Shown: positions 1 to 8,998 of the stretch, piece after piece
How positions within the stretch are numbered: position 1 is the first letter of the stretch
Layout: each line of letters opens with the position of its first letter
Source: Ignatzschineria ureiclastica
Lineage (GTDB): Bacteria > Pseudomonadota > Gammaproteobacteria > Cardiobacteriales > Wohlfahrtiimonadaceae
NCBI RefSeq assembly: GCF_003121845.1
Contig: NZ_QEWQ01000002.1
Span: forward strand, 62,001 to 126,000
DNA: 64,000 bases
Direction of reading: 5' to 3'
The notes under the pieces: model-generated
Databases searched by the model: none
Seen by the model: only the letters and a program-made list of their open reading frames with translations
What the model was told of the DNA's origin: nothing
Translations under genes and position numbers: made by a program

Positions 1-131
1 CAGGGTTCTGGATTGTGACCAAATATTTAGGACTTTCAGTAGAAGATGGACTTAAAACGTGGACTGTCTTAACAACTATCCTCGGTGTCTCAGGCTTCTT
101 AATAACTTGGTTGGTATGGTCATTGATTTAA
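1..131 (+). CDS. C-terminal end of a GntP-family gluconate/tetronate permease (partial)
   Basis: Reading frame 3 is open from the window edge to a TAA at 129-131 and gives 42 residues. They contain a hydrophobic helix (TTILGVSGFLITWLVW) preceded by a short WIVTKYLGLS stretch, as in the last segment of GntP/GntT-type H+ symporters. The gene lies just before ltnD-otnK-otnC-otnI on the same strand. In known tetronate clusters a GntP or TRAP transporter occupies this place, so it probably imports the acid sugar degraded by the next genes. Only the tail is visible, so the family call rests on a short match plus context. Confidence 0.65.
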   Translation, partial: GFWIVTKYLGLSVEDGLKTWTVLTTILGVSGFLITWLVWSLI

Positions 132-152
132 ATTTGATAAGCCGTAGCAATA

Positions 153-233
153 TATCAATGTATTAACCTATCAAGATAGTAAGTTATCAAGATATTAAAG
201 GATTATCAGTACAAAAACTATCAGTACAAAAAT
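153..233. repeat. Degenerate tandem array of TATCA-led units
   Basis: Five units each begin with TATCA, at 153, 169, 185, 204 and 219. The last two (204-218 and 219-233) are 15 bp long and differ only at the final base. The earlier ones are 16, 16 and 19 bp. The array fills the gap between the permease stop and the ltnD leader. No function is visible. It resembles other 12-16 bp micro-duplications in this window. Confidence 0.7.
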
Positions 234-322
234 TTTATAACGTGCTTTCTAGAGCGTTGCTTCGAGTAGAGTCCTCGATCACAGAGGAGAGCACAATTAT
301 CATAAATAGAAGGATCAATATT

Positions 323-1222
323 ATGAGTCAACAATTTTCATTAGCAGTTATTGGATTAGGATCAATGGGAATGGGTGCGGCTAAATCAGCTATTCGTGCC
401 GGCATTACTACTTATGGGATTGATCTTAATGAGGCGGCGCTTGCCGATCTTAAAGCGGCAGGTGCTAAAGCGGTGGGTAAGGATTGCCGCGAGTTTGCAT
501 CAGAATTAGATGCGGTATTGGTCTATGTGGTCAATGCAGCTCAGGCAAAAGCCGTACTCTTTGGTGAGAATGGCGTAGCGCAACATCTTAAAGCAAATAC
601 ACCTGTGATGGTTTCAGCTACTATTTCAGCAGAAGATGCAAAAGCTATTGAGAAAGGATTAGCGGAATTTCAATTGCCAATGTTAGATGCCCCCGTTTCA
701 GGTGGTTCAATTAAAGCTAATAGTGGTGAAATTACAGTAATGGCGGCAGGTAAGCCGGCAACATTTGCGCAATTACAACCTGTACTAGAGGCGATTGCGG
801 CGAAAGTCTATAACATCGGCGAGGAGATTGGTCTTGGTTCAACGGTGAAAATTGTTCATCAATTATTAGCAGGTGTGCATATCGCTGCCGGAGCTGAAGC
901 AATGGCATTAGCGGCTAAAGCGAATATCCCTTTAGATGTGATGTATGATGTTGTTATCAATGCCGCTGGTAATTCTTGGATGTTTGAAAATCGGATGAAA
1001 CACGTGGTCGATGGTGATTACTCGCCCAAATCAGCAGTGGATATCTTTGTAAAAGATCTAAATCTTGTTCGGGATACAGCAAAAGAGTTGAAATTCCCCT
1101 TACCGCTGGCCTCTACAGCGCTCAATATGTTTGTCGAGGCTTCTAATAAAGGCTATGGCCGGGAAGATGATAGTGCGGTAATTAAGATCTTCTCAGGTAT
1201 TGAGTTACCTAAGGCGAAATAG
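323..1222 (+). CDS. ltnD: L-threonate dehydrogenase
   Basis: This is an NAD-dependent beta-hydroxyacid dehydrogenase that oxidises L-threonate (or D-erythronate) to the 2-oxo acid, the first step of tetronate catabolism. The protein opens with a Rossmann motif (GLGSMGMG) and carries the family's substrate-binding DAPVSGG motif near residue 120 and the helical NAD-binding-domain-2 region with the catalytic Lys in GLGSTVKIVHQ. The ATG at 323 has an AAGGA Shine-Dalgarno 8 nt upstream and gives about 299 residues, the family's usual length; a longer reading from 242 adds 27 unconserved residues. The permease lies upstream and otnK 58 bp downstream, so a single operon is likely. The close relatives GarR and GlxR are less likely given the otn partners. 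Confidence 0.9.
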   Translation: MSQQFSLAVIGLGSMGMGAAKSAIRAGITTYGIDLNEAALADLKAAGAKAVGKDCREFASELDAVLVYVVNAAQAKAVLFGENGVAQHLKANTPVMVSATISAEDAKAIEKGLAEFQLPMLDAPVSGGSIKANSGEITVMAAGKPATFAQLQPVLEAIAAKVYNIGEEIGLGSTVKIVHQLLAGVHIAAGAEAMALAAKANIPLDVMYDVVINAAGNSWMFENRMKHVVDGDYSPKSAVDIFVKDLNLVRDTAKELKFPLPLASTALNMFVEASNKGYGREDDSAVIKIFSGIELPKAK

Positions 1223-1280
1223 ATTGTGATGACGATATATTGTCAATAATCCAATGAATTAAAAAATAGAGAAGGAGTCA

Positions 1281-2549
1281 ATGATGAAAATTGGTGTCAT
1301 TGCCGATGATTTTACCGGTGCAACTGATATAGCGAGTTTTCTTGTAGAAAATGGTCTTTCCACAATGCAGTTTAACGGGATACCTAAAGCTGATGAAGCT
1401 GTAGATACAGATGCGGTTGTGATCAGTCTTAAGAGCCGTTCTATCCCGAAAGCGGAGGCGGTGCAAATCTCTTTAGAAGCGCTGAAATGGTTACAATCAA
1501 AAGGCTGTGAGCAGGTCTATTTTAAGTATTGCTCAACCTTTGATAGTACTGCAGAGGGGAATATTGGTCCTGTAACCGATGCATTGTTAGATGCATTAGG
1601 GGAAAAAACAACGATTATCTCGCCGGCATTACCCGTTAATGGTCGGACTGTCTATAAAGGGTATCTCTTTGTATTAGATCAGTTATTGTCTGAATCCCCA
1701 ATGAAAAATCATCCGCTCAATCCGATGCGAGATAGTAGCTTACAGCGTTTAATGGAGATGCAAAGCGACGGAAAAGCAGGGTTGATTACGAGCGATGAGT
1801 TAGATAAAGGTGTTGATTTTGTGAAAGCCCGTATTGAAGCGCTTTCTCAAGAAGGCATTAATTATATTGTGTTAGACGCTTTGACTGAGGATCATTTAGT
1901 GATTCAAGGAGAAGCCACTAAAACAATGAAATTAGTGACCGGCGGATCAGGGCTTGCAATCGGTTTAGCTAGAGCTCATACAGCGGGAAGATCAGGGGGG
2001 CAAGCGAATAGCGCGGGGTATCCTGTGAAAGGCGATGCGATAGTACTCTCAGGTTCTTGCTCGGCAATGACCAATAAACAGGTGCATTGCTATAGTGCTA
2101 AAGCACCAAATTTTGCCATTGATGTTGCAAAAGTGATCGATGAAGCAGATCGCAAACAGTATGTCCAAGAAATTATACAATGGATTGACGAGCAGAAAGG
2201 GAAGACGTTAGCACCCTTAATCTATGCCACGAGTGATGCGAAGATGTTAGCACAAATTCAGCAACAATATGGCGCTGAGAAGGCTAGTCACGCGGTCGAA
2301 GAGACTTTTCGACTATTGACAGAGGCCTTAAAAGAGAGTTCTATCACTCGGTTTATTGTGGCAGGCGGTGAAACATCTGGTGTGGTAGCGCAAACTTTAG
2401 GGGTGGAAAACTTCTATATCGGTCCTGTGATTTCACCGGGTGTACCTTGGGTGAAAGGGGTGAAACAACCCATTTCATTGGCGCTTAAATCAGGGAATTT
2501 TGGCGATGAAGATTTCTTTGCACGAGCACAAGAGGAGTTTGTGGTATGA
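1281..2549 (+). CDS. otnK: 3-oxo-tetronate kinase
   Basis: Four-carbon acid sugar kinase (DUF1537 family, 422 aa) that phosphorylates 3-oxo-tetronate at C4 with ATP. The N-terminal domain shows the signature ADDFTGATD near residue 8 and a YFKYCSTFDST segment. The C-terminal nucleotide-binding domain has VLSGSCS and a glycine-rich AGGETSG motif near residue 355. GAAGGAG stands just upstream of two adjacent ATGs (1281 and 1284); either could start translation. The stop overlaps the otnC start by 4 bp (ATGA), indicating translational coupling. With LtnD, OtnC and OtnI this makes the complete route to DHAP known from Ralstonia, Pectobacterium and Haemophilus-type clusters. Confidence 0.93.
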   Translation: MMKIGVIADDFTGATDIASFLVENGLSTMQFNGIPKADEAVDTDAVVISLKSRSIPKAEAVQISLEALKWLQSKGCEQVYFKYCSTFDSTAEGNIGPVTDALLDALGEKTTIISPALPVNGRTVYKGYLFVLDQLLSESPMKNHPLNPMRDSSLQRLMEMQSDGKAGLITSDELDKGVDFVKARIEALSQEGINYIVLDALTEDHLVIQGEATKTMKLVTGGSGLAIGLARAHTAGRSGGQANSAGYPVKGDAIVLSGSCSAMTNKQVHCYSAKAPNFAIDVAKVIDEADRKQYVQEIIQWIDEQKGKTLAPLIYATSDAKMLAQIQQQYGAEKASHAVEETFRLLTEALKESSITRFIVAGGETSGVVAQTLGVENFYIGPVISPGVPWVKGVKQPISLALKSGNFGDEDFFARAQEEFVV

Positions 2550-3238
2550 CCTCAAATCATCTACAGCAGCAAAAAATAGTACCGAAAACCGTTGATCCCG
2601 CAGTATTAGTAAAGGAGGAACAATTTGCCCGTAGCGAGATTGTTCGTATTGGCAAATCCTTTTTTGCAAGAGGGTATGCAACGGGCTCGGCGGGGAATCT
2701 TTCGATTCTACTTTCGGATAATGAGACGGTAATAGCAACGCCGACAGGTTCCTGTTTAGGAGAGCTTGAGGCGGATAAACTCTCAAAAGTGACGATTGAT
2801 GGGGAGTGGGTGTCGGGTGATAAACCCTCTAAAGAAGTGGTGTTTCATCGGGCGATCTACATTCATAATCCCACTCATCGAGCAATTGTGCATCTACACT
2901 GTACCTACTTGACGGCGCTTTCTTGTTTGGAAAATTTAGATCCTAAGAATGCCATTAAGCCTTTCACTCCTTATGTAGTAATGCGTGTTGGCGAGGTGCC
3001 GGTGGTTCCTTATTACCGGCCGGGTGCTGATATGCTTGCTACGGATCTTGGGCGTTTAGCGCCAGATTATAAGGCTTTTTTATTGGCTAATCATGGACCT
3101 GTAGTAACCGGTTCCACTTTACAAATCGCAGCGGATAATCTTGAAGAGATGGAGGATGCAGCGAAGCTCTCTTTTATCTTACAAAATAGTCCTATTCGTT
3201 ATTTAACCCAAGCTGAGATCGAAGAACTCAAAGGATAA
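2546..3238 (+). CDS. otnC: 3-oxo-tetronate 4-phosphate decarboxylase
   Basis: Class II aldolase/adducin-family protein of 230 aa. The zinc-site motifs are visible: [13 protein letters not shown] (His-x-His) around residue 115 and a later LANHGPVV histidine. In this pathway the enzyme decarboxylates 3-oxo-tetronate 4-phosphate to dihydroxyacetone phosphate and CO2. The start overlaps the otnK stop in ATGA, and otnI follows after only 4 bp. A generic fuculose-phosphate aldolase is the alternative annotation, but the otnK and otnI neighbours make the decarboxylase assignment strong. About 20 extra polar residues precede the conserved domain ([10 protein letters not shown]...). Confidence 0.9.
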   Translation: MTSNHLQQQKIVPKTVDPAVLVKEEQFARSEIVRIGKSFFARGYATGSAGNLSILLSDNETVIATPTGSCLGELEADKLSKVTIDGEWVSGDKPSKEVVFHRAIYIHNPTHRAIVHLHCTYLTALSCLENLDPKNAIKPFTPYVVMRVGEVPVVPYYRPGADMLATDLGRLAPDYKAFLLANHGPVVTGSTLQIAADNLEEMEDAAKLSFILQNSPIRYLTQAEIEELKG

Positions 3239-3242
3239 TAGA

Positions 3243-4028
3243 ATGCCTAAATTTGCAGCAAATCTATCAATGATGTTTAAAGAAGTTGATTTTTTAGATC
3301 GCTTTGAACGTGCGGCGAATGCCGGTTTTAAAGCGGTAGAATTTCTCTTTCCGTATGAGTATGATAAGGCAGAATTAGCCTCTCTTTTAGAAAAGTATGG
3401 TTTAGAGCAAGCACTTTTCAATACAGCCCCAGGTGATGTTGCAAAAGGGGAATGGGGTTTAACTGCTGTTCCGGGAAGAGAAAAAGAAGCAAGGGAGATG
3501 ATTAATCAAGCTTTTGAATATGCCTTAGTGCTCAAATGTCCACGTGTACATGTAATGGCAGGCGTTGTACCGGAAGGGGAAGATCGTGGCGCGTATCGAC
3601 AAACCTTTATTGAAAATGTGCGTTATGCCGCTGATCTATTCAAGTCACACAATATTGATGTCGTAATTGAAGCATTAAGCCCCCCGGTGAAGCCGAATTA
3701 TCTCTTTAGCAGTCAATATCAATCGCTTGCATTAGTGAAAGATATTGATCGCGAGAATGTAGGGGTGCAATATGACTTTTTCCACGCACAACTAGTGGAT
3801 GGCAATATCACTAATTTCCTCAAAGATCATATTGATCAAATTAAGCATATCCAGATCGCCTCTGTACCGGATCGTCATGAACCGAATCAAGGCGAGATCG
3901 ATTATCCTTGGCTCTTTAATCTATTAGATGAATTAGGTTATAAAGGATGGGTCGGTTGCGAATATAATCCTGAAGGCAATACAGAAGCAGGATTAGATTG
4001 GTTTAAACCTTATCGCTTAAAAGGCTAA
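3243..4028 (+). CDS. otnI: 2-oxo-tetronate isomerase
   Basis: TIM-barrel protein of the hydroxypyruvate isomerase/AP endonuclease 2 family, 261 aa. It starts with the family's typical [11 protein letters not shown] strand and carries acidic metal-ligand positions in [11 protein letters not shown], the YDFFHAQ His and [13 protein letters not shown] near the C terminus. In tetronate clusters it interconverts 2-oxo- and 3-oxo-tetronate, placing it between LtnD and OtnK. It is the last gene of the operon; a hairpin with a T-run lies about 120 bp downstream. Hydroxypyruvate isomerase (Hyi) is the main alternative by sequence alone; context favours OtnI. Confidence 0.9.
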   Translation: MPKFAANLSMMFKEVDFLDRFERAANAGFKAVEFLFPYEYDKAELASLLEKYGLEQALFNTAPGDVAKGEWGLTAVPGREKEAREMINQAFEYALVLKCPRVHVMAGVVPEGEDRGAYRQTFIENVRYAADLFKSHNIDVVIEALSPPVKPNYLFSSQYQSLALVKDIDRENVGVQYDFFHAQLVDGNITNFLKDHIDQIKHIQIASVPDRHEPNQGEIDYPWLFNLLDELGYKGWVGCEYNPEGNTEAGLDWFKPYRLKG

Positions 4029-4151
4029 TGAAGTGTGTAGAGCCTAGTTGGAGATATCAGTAGGAGACTATAGATAAGAATATATAGCGATACATCACGA
4101 CAGATAACAATATATTCATATAATATATCTCTATATTGATCCTGTATTATT

Positions 4152-4204
4152 AAAACCGTCAGTTTAGAATTTCTTAAAAGTGATTCTGAAAGGGCGGTTT
4201 TTTA
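4152..4204 (+). terminator. Probable terminator of the otn operon
   Basis: AAAACCG (4152-4158) pairs with CGGTTTT followed by a T-run ending near 4204. The loop is long and imperfect, so efficiency is uncertain. Confidence 0.6.
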
Positions 4205-4214
4205 TTGTATGAAA

Positions 4215-4259
4215 ATAGATGTGTAGTAAATAGATGTGTAGTAAATAGATGTTTAGTAA
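4215..4259. repeat. Three 15-bp tandem units
   Basis: ATAGATGTGTAGTAA occurs twice exactly (4215-4229, 4230-4244), then once with one change (4245-4259). It lies directly after the otn terminator and just before repeat copy R1. Confidence 0.9.
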
Positions 4260-4269
4260 AACAGATCTG

Positions 4270-4439
4270 TATAGTAGTTTTTGTTTAAGAACAATGTTTT
4301 TGAGCAGCTAGTGTAGGATTTAAAAGAACATAAAATCGCGTACTAAAGAACACTTGCAAAATGCCGGATAGAAGAGCGTTCTTGCCTCGATTAACCAATA
4401 CGCCGACATTTGAATAAGCTTATTTGGGTTGATAATAGG
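4270..4439 (+). repeat. Dispersed MITE-like element, copy R1 (long form, decayed 3' end)
   Basis: The copy begins TATAGTAG and contains the family core with ATGCCGG and an AATACGCCGACATTT arm, then AATAAGCTTATTT. Bases 4349-4425 (77 bp) are identical to 6241-6317 in copy R2. The right terminal inverted repeat has decayed to GGGTTGATAATAGG. The rest of the 671-bp gap between otnI and phoA holds the terminator, the 15-bp repeats and the phoA leader. R1 lies upstream of phoA and R2 downstream, in the same orientation. Confidence 0.85.
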
Positions 4440-4515
4440 AATTAATTCCAAGTACTTCATATAAGTAAATATGTTTAACCAAATTATTAATAATATTTAT
4501 GTTAATTGTAATAAC

Positions 4516-4534
4516 CTTGTCATAAAAGATTTCT
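4516..4534 (+). promoter_or_regulatory. Weak candidate Pho box upstream of phoA
   Basis: CTTGTCATAAAAGATTTCT resembles the first half (CTGTCATAAA) of the PhoB consensus. The second half-site is poor. It lies about 170 bp before the phoA ATG. Phosphate control of phoA is general knowledge; this site is only suggestive. Confidence 0.25.
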
Positions 4535-4699
4535 AAGATAATGATGATTGGATGCAGAACAATTGATATATGTAATCAATTCTGATCCATCTTCTTTCGT
4601 ACTTTTTAGATAAAAATGCATAAAAAACTTTAAGTGCATTCAACATCTATAAAAGTCGTGAAAATATCATTTTATAAGTCCATCAATAGGAATCGAATA

Positions 4700-6133
4700 A
4701 TGAAAAAATTATTGACTCAAAAGCCGCTACAAACAGCTGTTTTAACCGCTCTTTTAATGGTATCTGGCAATGCAATGGCCGATGATGCGGTGCTCTTTGA
4801 TCGTGCTGCGAAAGGAAATGTGATCGAAAAGGGGGGCGCGACAAGATTGAAAGGGGATCAAGTTGAAGCCTTGAAAGCTGAGATGAAGAAGCACAATGTC
4901 AAAAATGTAATCCTTTTTATTGGTGATGGAATGGGGGATTCTGAGATTACCGTTGCGAGAAACTTTGCAGAAGGTGCAGGTGGTTTCTTTAAAGGGATTG
5001 ATGCGCTTCCTTTTACCGGTCAGTATACTCATTATGCTTTAGATCCTAAAACTAAATTACCGAATTATGTGACAGACTCAGCCGCTTCAGCGACTGCTTG
5101 GTCATCGGGTGTGAAGACGTTTAATGGCGCGTTAGGAATTGATGTCAATGGCAATCCATTCCCAACGTTATTAGAGCTTGCGAAAGAAGCAGGACTTGCA
5201 ACAGGTAATGTTTCTACAGCCGAGATTCAAGATGCTACACCGGCAGCACAATTTGCGCATGTTCCTAAGCGTAAATGTTATGGTCCTGAAGCGACTTCAA
5301 CGCTCTGTCCCGAAAGTGCTTTAGAAAATGGCGGATTAGGTTCTATTACTGAACAATTGATCGAAACACGAGCGGATATCACATTAGGTGGTGGTGCAAA
5401 ATCTTTTAAAGAAGTGGCAAAAGCAGGTCAATATGCCGGCAAAACTTTGACTGAAAGCGCTGAAGATCAAGGGTATATTTTTGTCTATAATAATGCGGAT
5501 ATGAAAGCATTAACCCAAGCTAACCAAGATCAACCTGTCATCGGTCTCTTTGCAGAAGGGAATATGCCGGTGCGTTGGAAAGGTCCTAAAGCCGTTGAGG
5601 GAGGGGCATTATTAGAGCCGGTCGAGTGTGAAGTGAATAGTGAGCGCACAGCAGAGATTCCAACGCTAGCTGAGATGACTGAAGTTGCTATCGATCTATT
5701 AAGTCAAAATGAGAATGGCTTTTTCCTACAAGTAGAAGGAGCTTCTATTGATAAACAAGATCATGCAGCAAATGCTTGTGGGCAAATTGGAGAAACGGTA
5801 GATCTTGATGAGGCTGTTCAAGTTGGTTTAGAATTTGCGAAAAAACATGGGGATACACTGATTATCGTAACAGCTGATCATGCTCATTCAAGTCAAATTA
5901 TCCCCGCTGGCGCCAATGCACCGGGATTAACACAAACATTGATTACTAAAGAGGGTAGCCCTATGACAATCAACTATAGTAACTCGATGACAGAATCGCA
6001 AAATCACACAGGATCACAATTACGTATTGCGGCTTTTGGACCACAAGCGGCGAATGTAACCGGGCTTTTAGATCAAACAGACCTTTTCTTCATTATCCAA
6101 GATGCGCTTGAATTAGATCAAAAAAATGATTAG
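4700..6133 (+). CDS. phoA: Alkaline phosphatase, exported
   Basis: Periplasmic metallo-phosphomonoesterase (about 477 aa). The ATG at 4700 gives a clean Sec signal peptide (Lys-rich start, hydrophobic [12 protein letters not shown], cleavage after AMA); an upstream in-frame start at 4634 would add 22 residues ahead of the signal and is unlikely. The metal-binding [10 protein letters not shown] motif, the nucleophile motif DSAASATAW (Asp126-Ser127), the later [11 protein letters not shown] ligands and the TADHAHSS and QNHTGSQ motifs are all present. Single gene, with a hairpin terminator downstream. It is framed by repeat copies R1 and R2 in direct orientation. Confidence 0.95.
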   Translation: MKKLLTQKPLQTAVLTALLMVSGNAMADDAVLFDRAAKGNVIEKGGATRLKGDQVEALKAEMKKHNVKNVILFIGDGMGDSEITVARNFAEGAGGFFKGIDALPFTGQYTHYALDPKTKLPNYVTDSAASATAWSSGVKTFNGALGIDVNGNPFPTLLELAKEAGLATGNVSTAEIQDATPAAQFAHVPKRKCYGPEATSTLCPESALENGGLGSITEQLIETRADITLGGGAKSFKEVAKAGQYAGKTLTESAEDQGYIFVYNNADMKALTQANQDQPVIGLFAEGNMPVRWKGPKAVEGGALLEPVECEVNSERTAEIPTLAEMTEVAIDLLSQNENGFFLQVEGASIDKQDHAANACGQIGETVDLDEAVQVGLEFAKKHGDTLIIVTADHAHSSQIIPAGANAPGLTQTLITKEGSPMTINYSNSMTESQNHTGSQLRIAAFGPQAANVTGLLDQTDLFFIIQDALELDQKND

Positions 6134-6163
6134 TTACTATTTGTATATGACGATTTTGGGCTT

Positions 6164-6335
6164 TATAGTAAATTGAGTTTAAAAAATGGTTTTAAGCAGT
6201 TGGTATGTGATATCAACAAAAATATAAAGCTGTATTAAACAACACTTGCAAAATGCCGGATAGAAGAGCGTTCTTGCCTCGATTAACCAATACGCCGACA
6301 TTTGAATAAGCTTATTTTGAACCGATATTACTATA
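6164..6335 (+). repeat. Dispersed MITE-like element, copy R2 (long form)
   Basis: Starts TATAGTAAATTGAGTTTAA and ends TTGAACCGATATTACTATA, so both imperfect terminal inverted repeats and the terminal TA are intact. The interior carries ATGCCGG and CGCCGACAT. It is 172 bp long and sits between phoA and accC, immediately before the shared terminator. Confidence 0.9.
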
Positions 6336-6338
6336 AAA

Positions 6339-6368
6339 AAACGCTCTAACTATTGAGTTAGAGCGTTT
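6339..6368. terminator. Bidirectional terminator between phoA and accC
   Basis: A perfect 13-bp stem AAACGCTCTAACT / AGTTAGAGCGTTT with a 4-nt loop. A-runs precede it and T-rich sequence follows, so it can serve the convergent phoA and accC transcripts. Confidence 0.85.
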
Positions 6369-6425
6369 CTATTGTGATTGATTTTACGCTAATTGAATTA
6401 GGTATTATCTGATCATTAGGGGTAT

Positions 6426-7781
6426 TTAAGCCCCAATTTTCGCTTCTTTTAGCATTTTCTCAAGATAGTGAATATCCATGCCACCTTTGAGGAATCCTGG
6501 ATCATTTAAAATCCGTAGGTGTAATTCCGCATTGGTATTGATTCCTTCGATCACAAGCTCTTGTAACGCATTTTTAAGACGCGCAATGGCCATTTCACGA
6601 GTCGGTCCATAAGCAATAATTTTCGCAATCATTGAGTCATAGTATGGCGGAACACGATAGCCGGTATAGATATGGGTATCGATCCGAATACCAGGGCCAC
6701 CAGGTGGGTGATAGGTGGTGATCGTACCTGGTGAAGGGACAAATGTTTCGGGATGCTCGGCATTAATCCGGCATTCAATAGCATGACCTTCGATTTGGAT
6801 ATCATCTTGCGTTAAACTTAATGGCTCGCCACTTGCAATTTTGAGCTGTTCTCTCACAAGATCAACACCTGTAATGAGTTCTGTCACAGGATGCTCAACT
6901 TGAATACGGGTATTCATCTCGATAAAGAAGAATTCACCATTTTCATAAAGAAACTCAAAAGTACCGGCACCACGATAATTAATACGCTTACACGCAGCAA
7001 CACACGCTTCACCGATTTGCGCACGCTCTTCAGCAGTAATGCCAGGTGCAGGGGCTTCTTCAACCACTTTTTGATGGCGACGTTGTAATGAACAATCGCG
7101 CTCACCTAAATGAATGGCATGACCTTGACCATCTGCTAATACTTGAATCTCAATATGGCGTGGTTTTTCAAGATAACGCTCCATATAGACTTCAGGATTA
7201 CCAAAGGCCGCGAGCGCTTCTGATTTAGTAAGCTCGATTGAACGAAGGAGATCTTTTTCAGATTCCACAACGCGCATACCACGGCCACCGCCGCCACCAG
7301 AAGCTTTGACGATAATAGGATAACCGACTTCACGAGCCAGGCGAAGATTCTCTTCTTTATCATCAGAGAGCGCATCACCTGAACCCGGTACACAAGGAAC
7401 ACCGGCTTCGATCATCGCTTTTTTCGCAGAGACTTTATCGCCCATAATCCGAATAGTATCAGCTTTAGGGCCAATGAAGATAAAGCCAGAACTTTCAACT
7501 TGCTCTGCAAAATCTGCATTCTCAGCGAGGAAGCCATAACCAGGATGGATTGCATCGGCATTGGTAAGTTCAGCAGCGGCAATAATACTGGGCACATTCA
7601 GGTAGCTAGCGCCGGGAGCTGCAGGTCCGATACAGACAGACTCATCAGCAAGACGAACATGCTTTAGGTCTTTATCTGCAGTGGAGTGAACAGCAACGGT
7701 TTGAATTCCAAGTTCTTTACAAGCTCTTAAAATTCGAAGTGCGATCTCTCCACGATTGGCTATTAATACTTTTTTTAACAT
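6426..7781 (-). CDS. accC: Biotin carboxylase subunit of acetyl-CoA carboxylase
   Basis: ATP-grasp enzyme (about 451 aa) that carboxylates the biotin on AccB for malonyl-CoA synthesis. It begins with [15 protein letters not shown] and shows the glycine-rich ATP loop [12 protein letters not shown] near residue 165, [15 protein letters not shown], and the catalytic [14 protein letters not shown] around residue 290. The start at 7781 is chosen because its AAGGAG ribosome site overlaps the accB stop; the 7-residue longer reading begins inside accB. Last gene of an aroQ-accB-accC operon, a common gammaproteobacterial order. Confidence 0.97.
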   Translation of the reverse strand: MLKKVLIANRGEIALRILRACKELGIQTVAVHSTADKDLKHVRLADESVCIGPAAPGASYLNVPSIIAAAELTNADAIHPGYGFLAENADFAEQVESSGFIFIGPKADTIRIMGDKVSAKKAMIEAGVPCVPGSGDALSDDKEENLRLAREVGYPIIVKASGGGGGRGMRVVESEKDLLRSIELTKSEALAAFGNPEVYMERYLEKPRHIEIQVLADGQGHAIHLGERDCSLQRRHQKVVEEAPAPGITAEERAQIGEACVAACKRINYRGAGTFEFLYENGEFFFIEMNTRIQVEHPVTELITGVDLVREQLKIASGEPLSLTQDDIQIEGHAIECRINAEHPETFVPSPGTITTYHPPGGPGIRIDTHIYTGYRVPPYYDSMIAKIIAYGPTREMAIARLKNALQELVIEGINTNAELHLRILNDPGFLKGGMDIHYLEKMLKEAKIGA

Positions 7782-7794
7782 CTCAAATTGCTCC

Positions 7795-8265
7795 TTATGC
7801 AAGGATCATCAGAGGCTGATCAAACTCGACAGGTTCACCATTTTCAACAAGGAATTTTACAACTTTACCTGATTCTTCAGACTCAATCTGATTGAACATC
7901 TTCATGGCTTCGATAATGCATACAACATCACCCACATTAACCTGTGCATCGACTTCTGTGAATGGGTCAGATGTAGGGGAAGCTGCACGATAGAAAGTTC
8001 CTACCATTGGAGAGCGAATCACTTTACCTGAAAGTTCAGCTTTAGGTGCTTCAGCTGCAGTTGTTGCAACAGCAGGGCTTTGTGCTTGCATCTGAACTTG
8101 TGGCATTTGCATAGGCTGCATCATAGGTTGCATCATCTGCATGCCGGGCGCTTCTTTAGGGAAACGGCTAATACGAAGTGATTCTTCACCATCGGTAATT
8201 TCGATTTCATCGATAGATGATTTATCAATGAGTTCGACTAATTTTTCTATTTCTTTAATATCCAT
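7795..8265 (-). CDS. accB: Biotin carboxyl carrier protein of acetyl-CoA carboxylase
   Basis: Carrier subunit, 156 aa. The N-terminal helical region is followed by a Met/Gln/Pro-rich flexible linker (roughly residues 45-65, repeats of MQPM and QMQ). The C-terminal biotinyl domain has the EAMKM motif with biotinylated Lys122, the same number as in E. coli. AGGAG lies 8 nt before the start. accC follows after 13 bp on the same strand; aroQ precedes it with a hairpin in between. Confidence 0.97.
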   Translation of the reverse strand: MDIKEIEKLVELIDKSSIDEIEITDGEESLRISRFPKEAPGMQMMQPMMQPMQMPQVQMQAQSPAVATTAAEAPKAELSGKVIRSPMVGTFYRAASPTSDPFTEVDAQVNVGDVVCIIEAMKMFNQIESEESGKVVKFLVENGEPVEFDQPLMILA

Positions 8266-8290
8266 TAAGATTAACTCCTATGTAAAAATG

Positions 8291-8323
8291 ATAAGGAGAC
8301 CCTGCGAAAGAGGATCTCCTTAT
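8291..8323 (-). promoter_or_regulatory. Intercistronic hairpin between aroQ and accB
   Basis: Perfect 9-bp arms ATAAGGAGA / TCTCCTTAT plus an inner CCT/AGG pairing around a GCGAAAG loop. On the minus-strand transcript a short T-rich tract (ATTTTTAC) follows. It could be a weak terminator that sets the aroQ:accB ratio or an mRNA processing or stabilising hairpin; the sequence does not decide. Confidence 0.6.
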
Positions 8324-8328
8324 TTGAT

Positions 8329-8790
8329 CTATTTATGAGAGATTATATTCAATATCTGTAGTAGTGCAAGCTCATAACCATAAAGCCCACAACCGACTAC
8401 AACGCCACTCGCAATATCTGAGAGATAGGAGTGATGTCGGAAAGTCTCTCGTTGGTAAACATTTGAGATATGAATCTCTACAAAAGGGATATCGACACCC
8501 AAAAAAGCATCCCGAATAGCAACACTTGTATGGGTAAATGCACCGGGATTAATAATGATACCGTCAATATCTGTTGTTTTTGCGGCATGAATCGCTTCAA
8601 TAATCTCATACTCTCGATTACTTTGCATCGCTTTGAGTGTTGCCTCGAGTTGATGGGCTTTGTCAACCAGCATCTCTTCTAGCATCGCTAAAGTCGTAGA
8701 ACCATAAATTTCAGGTTCACGCATCCCTAGGAGATTTAAGTTTGCTCCGTTGACTAAAAGTATGTTTTTATTTTTATTTCGATTCATCAT
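8329..8790 (-). CDS. aroQ: 3-dehydroquinate dehydratase, type II
   Basis: Dodecameric-type dehydroquinase (153 aa) of the shikimate pathway. The family's opening motif NGANLNLLG is followed by REPEIYG with the catalytic Tyr and Arg. [15 protein letters not shown] and REXFRHHS active-site segments are present. The expected SNHEGE loop reads SNREYE here, a mild departure. Two adjacent ATGs begin the frame and no clear Shine-Dalgarno is seen. First gene of the accB-accC operon. Confidence 0.94.
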   Translation of the reverse strand: MMNRNKNKNILLVNGANLNLLGMREPEIYGSTTLAMLEEMLVDKAHQLEATLKAMQSNREYEIIEAIHAAKTTDIDGIIINPGAFTHTSVAIRDAFLGVDIPFVEIHISNVYQRETFRHHSYLSDIASGVVVGCGLYGYELALLQILNIISHK

Positions 8791-8998
8791 GCTGATTATT
8801 TTACCGTATAATAGACAACAGTGCCTAGAATTTCACTTATACCATTTAGGCTTGTAAATTTGTATCTTTTCTCACACTATTTTTTGTATTTGTTTATCAA
8901 ACAATGTTGCTTGATGTTGTTCATTTAAAAAATAAAGCGGTACTTTTAATATTTATTGGGTATACTTTTGACGTGTTTAACAATATTGAAATAACAGG

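Noticed and set aside
153-233. Possible CRISPR array from regularly spaced short repeats
   Set aside because: Units are only 15-19 bp, contiguous and degenerate, with no spacers and no cas genes in the window.
7795-7802. Upstream start for accC inside the accB end
   Set aside because: It adds seven unconserved residues and lacks a ribosome site, while the ATG at 7781 has AAGGAG and the canonical [11 protein letters not shown] start.
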